NCBI RefSeq assembly: GCF_036662795.1
Contig: NZ_JBAFWZ010000001.1
Coordinates: 248,001-312,000, forward strand
DNA from: Lysinibacillus_B sp036662795
GTDB taxonomy: Bacteria; Bacillota; Bacilli; Bacillales_A; Planococcaceae
Reading direction: 5' to 3'
Length of the DNA stretch: 64,000 nt
Positions 8,409-16,707 of this stretch are shown here, one piece after another. A program made the position numbers and the translations under genes. Under the pieces are notes generated by a model. The model ran no database searches. It was not told the origin of the DNA and worked only from the letters and a program-made list of their open reading frames with translations. Position 1 is the first letter of the stretch, and each line of letters opens with the position of its first letter.

Positions 8409-9347
8409 TTGCCAATCAATATTCCGAAGCAATTACCGGCTGGCGAGCATTTACGACAAGAGAAAATTTTCGTGATGGAGGAGGACCGCGCGAAAACACA
8501 GCAAATTCGTCCACTAAATATATTAGTGTGCAACTTAATGCCAGAAAAAGAGAAAACGGAGTTGCAATTATTACGGTTATTAGGAAATACACCACTGCAA
8601 GTCAATATTACTTTTTTAAATACAGCTACATATGAATCAAAAAATGTATCTAAATCTCATCTGGAGCTTTTCTATAAAACATTCGATGAAATAAAACATC
8701 GTCGCTTCGATGGCATGATTATTACTGGAGCACCCGTAGAGCGGATGGAGTTTGAAGAAGTATTATACTGGCAAGAAATCACAACGATTATGGATTGGGC
8801 TAAAGTAAACGTAACGTCTATTATGTATATTTGTTGGGGAGCTCAGGCAGCGTTATACCATCAGTTCAATATTGGTAAATACGAGCTACCGAAAAAATGC
8901 TCTGGTGTTTATTCTCACGTTATTACCGATTTAACTGTAGATTTAGTCCGAGGATTTAGTGATGAATACGTAGCTCCGCATTCTCGTCATACATCGGTTT
9001 CTATTGATGAGGTTCGTGCGCATCCAGACTTACACTTATTAAGCTATTCTGACGATGCAGGCGTGTTTATTGTTCAGTCGAAGGATAATAAGCATATTAT
9101 GATTACCGGACATTTAGAATATGATGCTACTACGTTGCGTGATGAGTATGAGCGAGATATTGCAAAGACAGATAATGTGGAAATGCCTGTGAACTATTTC
9201 CCAAATAATGACCCAGCACAAGAGCCAAAAAACACATGGCGTGCTCATTCACACTTGCTGTTCTACAACTGGTTAAACTACTATGTATATCAAGAAACAC
9301 CATATAAATGGGATTTTGTTGAAGAAAATATTGAATTTCATATTTAA
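8409..9347 (+). CDS. metA: Homoserine O-acetyltransferase (MetA family)
   Basis: 312 residues. It catalyses the first committed step of methionine synthesis from homoserine. The catalytic Cys142 is in YICWGAQAA, and the His-x-Glu pair is in GHLEYD. Glu111 (TGAPVE) is the residue known to favour acetyl-CoA over succinyl-CoA in Bacillus-type MetA, so the product is probably O-acetylhomoserine. The start is TTG at 8409 with a GGGGGA ribosome binding site; no in-frame ATG fits. It is controlled by the SAM riboswitch upstream and ends at its own terminator. Confidence 0.95.
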   Translation: MPINIPKQLPAGEHLRQEKIFVMEEDRAKTQQIRPLNILVCNLMPEKEKTELQLLRLLGNTPLQVNITFLNTATYESKNVSKSHLELFYKTFDEIKHRRFDGMIITGAPVERMEFEEVLYWQEITTIMDWAKVNVTSIMYICWGAQAALYHQFNIGKYELPKKCSGVYSHVITDLTVDLVRGFSDEYVAPHSRHTSVSIDEVRAHPDLHLLSYSDDAGVFIVQSKDNKHIMITGHLEYDATTLRDEYERDIAKTDNVEMPVNYFPNNDPAQEPKNTWRAHSHLLFYNWLNYYVYQETPYKWDFVEENIEFHI

Positions 9348-9352
9348 GAAAT

Positions 9353-9386
9353 ACCGCATGGCAGAAAGATATGTCATGCGGTTTTA
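9353..9386 (+). terminator. Terminator of metA
   Basis: ACCGCATGGCA pairs with TGTCATGCGGT (one G-T wobble), followed by TTTT. Confidence 0.85.
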
Positions 9387-9444
9387 ATCCTTTTTACAAG
9401 CAGTATAACGAAGGTTACTATTAAAATAACAAAGGATGATGTAT

Positions 9445-9975
9445 ATGTTTCCAATCTTAGAGACAGAAAGACTTTTGCTGAGAGAAATCACAGAGCACGA
9501 CACACAAGTAATTTTTAACCTCTTTTCCAATGATGCTATTACACGATTTTATGGCCAGGATAATTTAACACTTATAGAGCAAGCCGAGCAATTTGTTCAC
9601 TTTTTCGCTAAGAGCTACAAGGAGAAGCGCGGTATGAGATGGGGGATAGAATTAAAGGGACAAAAAGGCATAATCGGTACTATAGGCTATAATCATTATT
9701 CCCCGAAGCACAAAAGAGCTGAAATAGGCTATGAATTACATCCAGATTATTGGGGATACGGCTACGCTAAGGAGGCTGTATTAAAGGCTATCTCATATGG
9801 ATTTAGCGAATTAGGCTTAACAAGAATAGGAGCTATTGTATTTCTTGAAAATGATAGCTCTAACCATTTATTAAAATCCATTGGTTTTCAACAAGAGGGT
9901 ATATTAAAAGCATATATGTATCAGAACGGCCAAGCTTATGACACTTACATTTATTCATTGTTAAATGAGAATTAA
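9445..9975 (+). CDS. GNAT acetyltransferase, RimJ/RimL type
   Basis: 176 residues. It opens with the family hallmark LETERLLLREI and has the acetyl-CoA segment GYELHPDYWGYGYAKEAV, followed by ARIGAIV-like and NHLLKSIGFQQEG strands. The family acetylates N-terminal or side-chain amines; the substrate is not known. ATGs lie at 9436, 9439 and 9445. The AAAGGA ribosome binding site runs into the first, so 9445 is the best start. A 35-codon membrane ORF follows 15 bases downstream. Confidence 0.85.
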   Translation: MFPILETERLLLREITEHDTQVIFNLFSNDAITRFYGQDNLTLIEQAEQFVHFFAKSYKEKRGMRWGIELKGQKGIIGTIGYNHYSPKHKRAEIGYELHPDYWGYGYAKEAVLKAISYGFSELGLTRIGAIVFLENDSSNHLLKSIGFQQEGILKAYMYQNGQAYDTYIYSLLNEN

Positions 9976-9990
9976 CGAAAGGAAAATCCA

Positions 9991-10098
9991 ATGACCACTT
10001 CATTTTTAATTATTCTTCCTATTGTTTTTACGATTTTTATCGTTGCTTCCTGTTTTGCATTTTACAAGTTTCGTCATTTTTTCTCACGAGGTCAATAA
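9991..10098 (+). CDS. Predicted 35-residue single-pass membrane peptide
   Basis: The ORF (MTTSFLIILPIVFTIFIVAS...) has an AAAGGAAAA ribosome binding site and follows the acetyltransferase gene closely. One membrane helix spans about residues 5-24, followed by a basic tail (KFRHFFSRGQ). It ends three bases before a strong terminator, which supports real transcription to this point. I know no family match. It is probably co-transcribed with the acetyltransferase gene. Confidence 0.6.
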   Translation: MTTSFLIILPIVFTIFIVASCFAFYKFRHFFSRGQ

Positions 10099-10100
10099 AA

Positions 10101-10139
10101 CAAGGTAGCACTCACATATTGTGGGGGCTACCTTGTTTT
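10101..10139. terminator. Bidirectional terminator
   Basis: CAAGGTAGC (10101-10109) and GCTACCTTG (10127-10135) form a perfect 9-bp stem with T-tracts on both strands. It serves the acetyltransferase/small ORF unit (+) and the convergent gene ending at 10138 (-). Confidence 0.85.
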
Positions 10140-10485
10140 AAACTAATTTAGAGAGTAAATCTTGAGAAGGTGCAGCGTCTAGATCACCATTGTTTGCTGC
10201 CTTCCCCAATAATCTTAGGAAGGTCTGTTTCATCTCTGTATTTAACGCCTCTAAATCAAACACATCAAACTTGCATTTTGAGAGAGGTATCGTTTCGGAT
10301 TCACTAAATCCATCCTTATAAAATAGATTCCAAGTAATGTACTCACCGTCATCATCAATTCCAATCGAGCACGTGAGCAAAAAGTTTTCAGCAGTTGCCT
10401 CTGCTACAACTTCCTCATAAAAATCCTCATCTTCTAATAGCGCATGTAAATTGTCAAAAGCTTTGGATGTTACAATCGTTATCAT
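10138..10485 (-). CDS. Hypothetical acidic protein
   Basis: 115 residues from ATG 10485 (a GTG just before it at 10488 is also possible; the AGGAG ribosome binding site is 8 bases from the ATG). Acidic and soluble, with a helical N-terminus (SKAFDNLHALLEDEDF) and a beta-rich middle (LLTCSIGIDDDGEYITWNLFY). I do not recognise the family. It lies 26 bases downstream of the YczE-family gene on the same strand and may share its transcript. Confidence 0.6.
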   Translation of the reverse strand: MITIVTSKAFDNLHALLEDEDFYEEVVAEATAENFLLTCSIGIDDDGEYITWNLFYKDGFSESETIPLSKCKFDVFDLEALNTEMKQTFLRLLGKAANNGDLDAAPSQDLLSKLV

Positions 10486-10510
10486 CACGTCAACTCCTCT
10501 GTTACCATAC

Positions 10511-11140
10511 TTAATTATAAGCAGAGCTTTCCTTACCCGTCAAAGCAAAGAATAGCTTTTCATTAATTTTCAGCGCCCATTGAACAATCGGTCCGAGTCC
10601 AAAAGACATAATAACTGTACCAACCCCAATCGGACCACCTAGTAAGAAACCAATAATTGCTACGAGAACTTCCATTGTCGTTCGTGCCTGACCAACACTC
10701 CAGCCAAGCTTATGTGAAAGTAGTAGCATTAAAGCATCACGTGGTCCTACACCGAGGTTTGCCACAATATACATCCCACAGCCAAAACCTAGCAACAATA
10801 AGCCAATACAAAATGACAGTAATTGTGGGAGGAATCCCGTAAAAGGGGGTAAGATAGCATTAAAAATATCAATAAAAATGCCCGCTAAAAACATATCAAG
10901 AAATGTGCCGATTTTCGGTAATCGTTTCATGAATAAGGAGTCAATAGCTAAAATGATCAGTCCGATAATGATAGACCATGTGCCAATTGTTAAGCCAAAC
11001 GTATCTGCAAGACCAATATGAAGTACATCCCAAGAGCCTACACCAATTGATTTCGCTTTAATTGTTAGTGTAATACCAAAGGATAAAATAACAATCCCTA
11101 ATAAAAAAAATGTACTGCGCCAATAAATATGTCTTTCCAT
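10511..11140 (-). CDS. YczE/YyaS/YitT family membrane protein
   Basis: 209 residues, five to six membrane segments. The family hallmarks are the repeated GVGSWDVLHIGL (about 33-44) and GVGPRDALMLLLS (about 131-143) turns, which reflect an internal duplication. In Bacillus this family includes YczE, needed for surfactin-type peptide synthetase activity, but no such genes are nearby, so the role is unknown. A GAGGGA ribosome binding site supports ATG 11140. Confidence 0.82.
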   Translation of the reverse strand: MERHIYWRSTFFLLGIVILSFGITLTIKAKSIGVGSWDVLHIGLADTFGLTIGTWSIIIGLIILAIDSLFMKRLPKIGTFLDMFLAGIFIDIFNAILPPFTGFLPQLLSFCIGLLLLGFGCGMYIVANLGVGPRDALMLLLSHKLGWSVGQARTTMEVLVAIIGFLLGGPIGVGTVIMSFGLGPIVQWALKINEKLFFALTGKESSAYN

Positions 11141-11274
11141 GCATGTATCCCTCTATCTCTGTTGTAGAAATAATTCTAAGCTGTCACAATTTATTATAGC
11201 TAAGGACAGAGCCAAACCGCATTTTTCTGCCAATTCCCAAAATAAAGACTTTATAAGCTACAAAGTCAAAAAAT

Positions 11275-11301
11275 CCCCACTAGAATGAATTCTAGTAGGG
11301 G
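11275..11301 (-). terminator. Terminator of the chemoreceptor gene
   Basis: CCCC-ACTAGAA and TTCTAGT-GGGG type arms form a stem of about 11 bp, followed on the minus strand by a T-run (11269-11274). Confidence 0.8.
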
Positions 11302-11308
11302 AGTTTAG

Positions 11309-13279
11309 CTAAAGTTTATATTGTTTTACTAAAATATCTAATTCTGTGGCCAATGAGGCGAGCTGTTCTGTTCCTCTTGACACTTCTTTGATTAATTCAC
11401 TTGATTGGATAGCAGTTGCAGCTGTTTCTTGCACCCCTGCTGATGCTTGTTCGGTAATGACTGTTACTTCTTGAATAGAAGCATGGATTTCTTGACCTTC
11501 ATCTGCCATTCCATGTACATTGAGCAACATATTTTCGACATGTGTAGCAACTCCCTGCATCGCTGTATTAATAGAGTTAAAGGTTGCTGTAGTTTGCTGT
11601 AATTGGCTAGATCCTTGTTGTACCTTCAAGAACCCCGCCTCAAGCGATAGATTAACATTTGAAGAATCCCGTTGAATCGTGCTAACAATCATTGTTATTT
11701 CATCTACGGATTTGGCAACTTGTTCAGCAAGTTTTCGAACTTCTTCTGCTACAACAGCGAACCCTTTTCCATGTTCACCTGCACGAGCAGCTTCAATCGA
11801 TGCATTTAATGCTAACAGATTCGTTTGATCAGCAACATCTTTAATAATCGATACAAAGGATGAAATATCCTGAGCTTTAGCATCTAAATCTTTCATTTTC
11901 TCCATTGAGTTTTGTACAATTTCATAGATAGATTGCATTTGGTCATTAGAGTGAGTAATTAACAATCTTCCCTCATGTGATAGGGCAACAACTTCGGCTG
12001 TTCCTTGCTGTAATTCGGTTGCACTCTTACTTGTATCTTGAAGTTTTGCCGCATAGTCATTCATTATCGTTGATAACTCTGTTGTTGCTAGTATTTGTTT
12101 TTCTGTTCCTGTTGCCAGCTCTTCCATCGTATTTGCTATTTGTGTAGCACCTGAAGCAACTTCCTGTGATGCATAGGATAATTCTTCACTGAATGAGGAA
12201 ACCTCTGTTGCAGATTCCGCTACTTCAGTGAATGTTTGATGTAGGTTCTTTTGGAAATGCTGCATATTTTCAATCAAGTCACCCACTTCATCCTTAGGCT
12301 TCTTAAGTTCCAATCGATTACGTAGATCACCTGTTGCTAAAATAGACATTTGTTGTGAAACAGCCTTAATTGGTTTGGAAATAGAACGACTAAATAGTAA
12401 AGAAATAATCACTACAACAATTATCGTAGCAAGTAGAACAGTAGTAGCGATTATAAGAGTTTGTCTTTTCGTAACGGCTATAACCGATATGTCTTGACTA
12501 GCTTGTATAATTCCGATAATTTTCGTGTTTGTCGGATCATACATCGGCATATACGTTTCAATTATTGAATCATTGTCCAAGCGAACCTTATCGCCTTTCT
12601 GAATTGAAGCCAGCAGTGTATCATTTTGTAGTATTTGACCGATATTCGTTTTTTCAGAAGAAACGACAACAGTTCTTTCTTCATTATATAAATCTATGCC
12701 AATATCCGGTAGTAAAGCTTGTAGTTCACCTAAAAAAGTATCATCTAAGCCCGTTTGTAGCGTTCCAATAATTTGACCATTCTGAACTAGAGGAACAAAT
12801 GCACGAACCGATAGCCCACTACTACCAAACTCAAAGCCAGCACTCGTATTTCCTTTCAAAGTAGACTGAATTGCTGGTAAATCCGTTTTACTGTCACCAT
12901 ATGTATCCGGTTTATGGCTACGGAATATAACAATTCCATTAGGATCTCCGACTTCAAATACCGTCACACCATGCTCTGTTTGTAATCGCTGAAAAATAGG
13001 GATTAAAGCTTCTTCAATTTTATTACGATCACCAGAAGAGAATGCACTTAGTACGCCTTCATCTTCAGCATAGAGCTTTGAAAGGCTTAAAAGTTTGTCT
13101 GCGGTTGCTTCAAAATGAGTTTCTACTGTATGTTCGATTTCGATTTGCTGATTTTCACTCATATCATTCAAACTTTTTGTTGAGGTGAAAAATAATATCG
13201 TAACTGTTGTTATTAACGCAAGAATCGTTAACGATAAAAATACAGCTAATAGCTTTTTATTTAGTGTGTTAAATTGCAT
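11309..13279 (-). CDS. Methyl-accepting chemotaxis protein with Cache-type sensor
   Basis: 656 residues. TM1 is at about 10-31, an extracytoplasmic ligand-binding region of about 240 residues of single-Cache type follows (GDPNGIVIFRSHKPDTYGDS, FVPLVQNGQIIGTLQTG), TM2 is at about 275-297, then HAMP (about 298-350). The cytoplasmic signalling coiled coil has the conserved hairpin tip DQTNLLALNASIEAARAGE and AVVAEEVRKLAEQ. It relays ligand occupancy to CheA/CheW. There is no C-terminal pentapeptide for CheR. The ligand is unknown. It is monocistronic with its own terminator. Confidence 0.93.
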   Translation of the reverse strand: MQFNTLNKKLLAVFLSLTILALITTVTILFFTSTKSLNDMSENQQIEIEHTVETHFEATADKLLSLSKLYAEDEGVLSAFSSGDRNKIEEALIPIFQRLQTEHGVTVFEVGDPNGIVIFRSHKPDTYGDSKTDLPAIQSTLKGNTSAGFEFGSSGLSVRAFVPLVQNGQIIGTLQTGLDDTFLGELQALLPDIGIDLYNEERTVVVSSEKTNIGQILQNDTLLASIQKGDKVRLDNDSIIETYMPMYDPTNTKIIGIIQASQDISVIAVTKRQTLIIATTVLLATIIVVVIISLLFSRSISKPIKAVSQQMSILATGDLRNRLELKKPKDEVGDLIENMQHFQKNLHQTFTEVAESATEVSSFSEELSYASQEVASGATQIANTMEELATGTEKQILATTELSTIMNDYAAKLQDTSKSATELQQGTAEVVALSHEGRLLITHSNDQMQSIYEIVQNSMEKMKDLDAKAQDISSFVSIIKDVADQTNLLALNASIEAARAGEHGKGFAVVAEEVRKLAEQVAKSVDEITMIVSTIQRDSSNVNLSLEAGFLKVQQGSSQLQQTTATFNSINTAMQGVATHVENMLLNVHGMADEGQEIHASIQEVTVITEQASAGVQETAATAIQSSELIKEVSRGTEQLASLATELDILVKQYKL

Positions 13280-13371
13280 ATGTTCTCCTTTCTACACATT
13301 CTATTCCAATATAACATAAAAATAGTTCGATTCGTCTATAGGTTTTGCGGGTTAAGGGTATAAAAGCACAA

Positions 13372-13416
13372 AAAAGCGTGGACTAGAAAGTAATATCTCT
13401 CTGGTTCACGCTATAT
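13372..13416 (-). terminator. Terminator of yneR
   Basis: AGCGTG (13375-13380) and CACGCT (13407-13412) form the base of an extended stem; on the minus strand it is followed by TTTTTTG. Confidence 0.65.
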
Positions 13417-13469
13417 TTTTGTCGTTGTTTATTTAGAAATGATGCACTCAAAACAAGTATGTCTGCTTT

Positions 13470-13766
13470 TCACACTGCCCGTTTATATTCATAAGTTAAC
13501 TCATCTAACCTCTTATTTACTGTTACATATAAATCGTGCTCATTGAAAAACCACTCATCCGCTTTTTCTATATAAAAATGGATGCCTTCGATCACTGCTT
13601 CTACACCCATTTCATGTGGCATTTCACGATTCATCCCGATTGAAAAACCTTCATGGAAAGGGGAGGAGCCACCGTACCGTGCATAAAAACGAATATGGTC
13701 TCCTTGTTTAACTTCCATTTCGTCTTTAAACCAATGTAGTGCCTCATTTGTTACGATTATATTCAT
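13470..13766 (-). CDS. yneR: HesB-like protein, YneR type
   Basis: 98 residues, matching the HesB/IscA-related YneR group: ALHWFKDEMEVKQGDHIRFY, ARYGGSSPFHEGFSIGM, and FYIEKADEWFF. The Cys ligands of true A-type Fe-S carriers are absent, so it is probably not a cluster scaffold. The position next to plsY and parE-parC reproduces the Bacillus subtilis order yneR-plsY-parE-parC, which supports orthology. A GAGGTGATAACAGG ribosome binding site precedes the ATG. Confidence 0.82.
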   Translation of the reverse strand: MNIIVTNEALHWFKDEMEVKQGDHIRFYARYGGSSPFHEGFSIGMNREMPHEMGVEAVIEGIHFYIEKADEWFFNEHDLYVTVNKRLDELTYEYKRAV

Positions 13767-13815
13767 CCTGTTATCACCTCATGTATTATTATGCCATAAC
13801 AATCTAATAAATATA

Positions 13816-13842
13816 AAAAAAGCCCTCTAATATAGAGAGCTT
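13816..13842 (-). terminator. Terminator of plsY
   Basis: GCTCTCTA pairs with TAGAGGGC (one wobble) around a 3-base loop, followed on the minus strand by seven Ts. The stem abuts the plsY stop codon. Confidence 0.8.
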
Positions 13843-14443
13843 AAATCCACTTAACTTTTGGTTCAGTGCCTGCTTTAATACGTTTAATATTTTCTCGGTG
13901 GCGATAAAAAATAAAAGTAAATAGGAATGCTACTAAAATAAATAATGCCCAGTCTTCTTTAAAGAATCCATAAACTATACTATAAATTAGGGCTACTGAT
14001 GCAGCAATCATCGATGTTAAACTTACAATCTTCGTAACTTTTAAAGAGAGAAAGAATGTAAAAAATAGTACAACAAAAAGTGGCCACGAATATCCTAATA
14101 ACACACCTGCACTTGTTGCAACTGCTTTTCCTCCACGGAATCCTGCAAAAATCGGGAACATATGACCAACTACTGAAACGATCCCTAAAATTAGTGGATG
14201 AATTGTCGAATCTGCGAAAAACGGCATAAGTGGAAGTAATACGGCTGCTGTTCCTTTAAATACATCAATAATTGTTACAACAATACCTGCTTTTTTCCCT
14301 AAAATTCGGAATGTATTCGTCGCACCCAAATTTCCGCTACCATGTTGACGAATATCTGTCTTGTAAAACCATTTGCCAATCCATAAACCAGATGGAATAG
14401 ACCCGATTACATAAGCACAAATAAGTATCAAAGTATTTGTCAC
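13841..14443 (-). CDS. plsY: Acyl-phosphate:glycerol-3-phosphate acyltransferase PlsY
   Basis: 200 residues, five membrane segments. It transfers the acyl group from acyl-phosphate to glycerol-3-phosphate, the first step of phospholipid synthesis. The three active-site motifs are visible: GSIPSGLWIGK, SGNLGATNTFR and GFRGGKAVATS. An upstream TTG would extend the frame by six codons, but the AAAGGAG ribosome binding site lies inside that extension and sits 8 bases from GTG 14443, so GTG is the likely start. Divergent from parE, as in Bacillus. Confidence 0.95.
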   Translation of the reverse strand: MTNTLILICAYVIGSIPSGLWIGKWFYKTDIRQHGSGNLGATNTFRILGKKAGIVVTIIDVFKGTAAVLLPLMPFFADSTIHPLILGIVSVVGHMFPIFAGFRGGKAVATSAGVLLGYSWPLFVVLFFTFFLSLKVTKIVSLTSMIAASVALIYSIVYGFFKEDWALFILVAFLFTFIFYRHRENIKRIKAGTEPKVKWI

Positions 14444-14603
14444 AAGTTGTGCTCCTTTCAAAAATCAAAATTATTAGTTGGTACTAATAGGTTGTGATAA
14501 CATTTTACACTTTTTTGATGTGGAAGGGAACAATTTGTACTACTTTTTATTTTTTTAGAAGGAATTCCTATCCATTTTCGTGAATACCAATAGAGCGTGA
14601 ACT

Positions 14604-14631
14604 TTTAAACAACACATTTAAATGATACAAT
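14604..14631 (+). promoter_or_regulatory. Candidate upstream promoter of parE
   Basis: TTTAAA and TACAAT are separated by 16 bases. A second candidate lies closer to the gene. Confidence 0.4.
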
Positions 14632-14659
14632 AAATGTCTAAAACCACTGTTAGACAATA

Positions 14660-14688
14660 TTGACAGTGAATGCTACGATCAGTACGAT
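14660..14688 (+). promoter_or_regulatory. Candidate proximal promoter of parE
   Basis: A perfect TTGACA (14660-14665) is 17 bases from TACGAT (14683-14688), about 45 bases before the parE start. Confidence 0.5.
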
Positions 14689-14733
14689 GGAATAGCAACA
14701 GAACGTTTGTTTGTTTTTTGGAGGGGAATATAT

Positions 14734-16704
14734 TTGGCAAAACAACAGCCTGGGATCGCATATAATGACGATGCCATTCAAGTATTAGAAGGATTAGAAG
14801 CAGTTCGAAAAAGACCTGGGATGTATATTGGTTCCACTGATGGTCGAGGCCTTCATCACTTAGTGTATGAGATTGTTGATAATGCAGTTGATGAAGCACT
14901 AGCCGGATTTGGTTCACATATTGTCGTAACAATTCATGAAGACCAAAGCTTAAGTGTACGTGATTTCGGACGTGGTATGCCTACAGGTATGCATAAAATG
15001 GGGAAGCCTACACCCGAAATTATCTTTACAGTCTTACATGCAGGTGGAAAATTTGGACAAGGTGGCTATAAAACAAGTGGAGGACTTCACGGTGTAGGTT
15101 CCTCCGTAGTGAATGCTCTGTCAACATATTTAGAGGTAACGATTCATCGCGATGGACAAATTCACCGTCAACGATTTGAACAAGGCGGAAAGCCAGTATC
15201 ATCTCTTGAAATCATTGGCAAAACAAAGGAAACAGGAACACTTGTTCATTTCCTTCCCGATGCTTCAATCTTCTCTGTCACTAAATTTAATTATGATACG
15301 TTAGCTGAACGTTTACGAGAGTCTGCGTTTTTACTAAAAGGATTAAAAATCGAATTAATTGATAAGCGTGGCGAAGGTCAACATAATGTTTTCCATTATG
15401 AAAACGGCATTGAGGCATTTGTATCGTACTTAAACGAAGAAAAGGACGTACTGCATCCAGTAAAATACGTAGAAGGCACTCAACAAGAAATCGAAGTGGA
15501 ATTTGCTTTCCAATTTAACGATGGCTATTCCGAGACAATCCTATCGTTCGTTAATAATGTTCGTACACGTGATGGTGGGACACATGAAACGGGTGCAAAA
15601 ACAGCCTTGACACGCGTCTTTAATGATTATGCACGAAAAATTGGCCTCCTGAAGGAAAAGGATAAAAATTTAGAAGGTGCAGATATTCGCGAAGGCTTAT
15701 CTGCCATTGTTTCAGTTCGTATCCCTGAGTACCTACTTCAGTTTGAAGGACAAACAAAAGGGAAGCTAGGAACAAGTGAAGCACGTTCTGCTGTAGATTT
15801 AGTTGTATCTGAGAAGCTCCTATATGTGCTCGAGGAAAATGCTGAGCTATCCGCTTCACTTGTTCGTAAAGCAATTCGTGCACAGCAGGTTCGTGAGGCA
15901 GCTCGAAAAGCGCGTGAAGATGCACGTAATGGGAAAAAGAATAAAAAGGCAAATACTCTTCTATCAGGTAAGCTAACACCCGCACAATCTAAAAATGCTT
16001 CAAGAAATGAACTTTATTTAGTAGAGGGTGACTCTGCAGGTGGTTCAGCTAAGCAAGGGCGTGATCGAAGCTTCCAGGCGATTCTACCACTGCGCGGAAA
16101 AGTTATTAATACAGAAAAAGCAAAGCTGCAGGATATTATGAAAAATGAAGAAATCGCTACAATCATTCATGCAATTGGAGCAGGTGTTGGAGCTGATTTT
16201 TCTGTTGAAGATTCCGCTTACGATAAAGTTGTCATAATGACCGATGCTGATACTGACGGTGCACATATTCAAGTACTCCTACTTACATTCTTCTATCGCT
16301 ATATGCGTCCTTTAGTAGAGGCAGGAAAAGTTTATATTGCTCTTCCGCCTCTGTATAAAGTATCTAAAGGTAGCGGTAAAAAAGAAGTGCTCGAATATGC
16401 TTGGACAGAAAACGAATTACAAGCAGCAATCAAAAACATTGGCAAAGGCTATGTGATTCAACGCTATAAAGGTCTTGGTGAGATGAATGCGGATCAGCTA
16501 TGGGATACAACGATGAATCCTGAGACGCGAACGCTAATCCGTGTCACGATTGAAGATGGAGCTCGTGCTGAACGACGAGTAACAACATTAATGGGCGATA
16601 AAGTAGAACCTCGTCGTAAATGGATAGAAGCCAATGTAAACTTCGGTATGGAGGATGAAGCCAATATTTTAGAAAATGAATTCATCCATCAAGAGGAGGA
16701 ATAA
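14734..16704 (+). CDS. parE: DNA topoisomerase IV subunit B (ParE)
   Basis: 656 residues. A GHKL ATPase N-terminus (EIVDNAVDEALAG, DFGRGMPTG, GGKFGQGGYKTSGGLHGVG), a transducer domain, then the TOPRIM domain with EGDSAGGSAKQGRDR and DADTDGAHIQ. With ParC it decatenates daughter chromosomes. TTG 14734 has a GGAGGGG ribosome binding site; the longer open frame from 14707 has none. It lies three bases upstream of parC, forming the parEC operon. Confidence 0.97.
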   Translation: MAKQQPGIAYNDDAIQVLEGLEAVRKRPGMYIGSTDGRGLHHLVYEIVDNAVDEALAGFGSHIVVTIHEDQSLSVRDFGRGMPTGMHKMGKPTPEIIFTVLHAGGKFGQGGYKTSGGLHGVGSSVVNALSTYLEVTIHRDGQIHRQRFEQGGKPVSSLEIIGKTKETGTLVHFLPDASIFSVTKFNYDTLAERLRESAFLLKGLKIELIDKRGEGQHNVFHYENGIEAFVSYLNEEKDVLHPVKYVEGTQQEIEVEFAFQFNDGYSETILSFVNNVRTRDGGTHETGAKTALTRVFNDYARKIGLLKEKDKNLEGADIREGLSAIVSVRIPEYLLQFEGQTKGKLGTSEARSAVDLVVSEKLLYVLEENAELSASLVRKAIRAQQVREAARKAREDARNGKKNKKANTLLSGKLTPAQSKNASRNELYLVEGDSAGGSAKQGRDRSFQAILPLRGKVINTEKAKLQDIMKNEEIATIIHAIGAGVGADFSVEDSAYDKVVIMTDADTDGAHIQVLLLTFFYRYMRPLVEAGKVYIALPPLYKVSKGSGKKEVLEYAWTENELQAAIKNIGKGYVIQRYKGLGEMNADQLWDTTMNPETRTLIRVTIEDGARAERRVTTLMGDKVEPRRKWIEANVNFGMEDEANILENEFIHQEEE

Positions 16705-16707
16705 CAA

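Noticed and set aside
8348..8635. Plus-strand open frame of 95 codons over the metA leader
   Set aside because: It begins within the riboswitch terminator and overlaps the start of metA, whose catalytic residues are certain.
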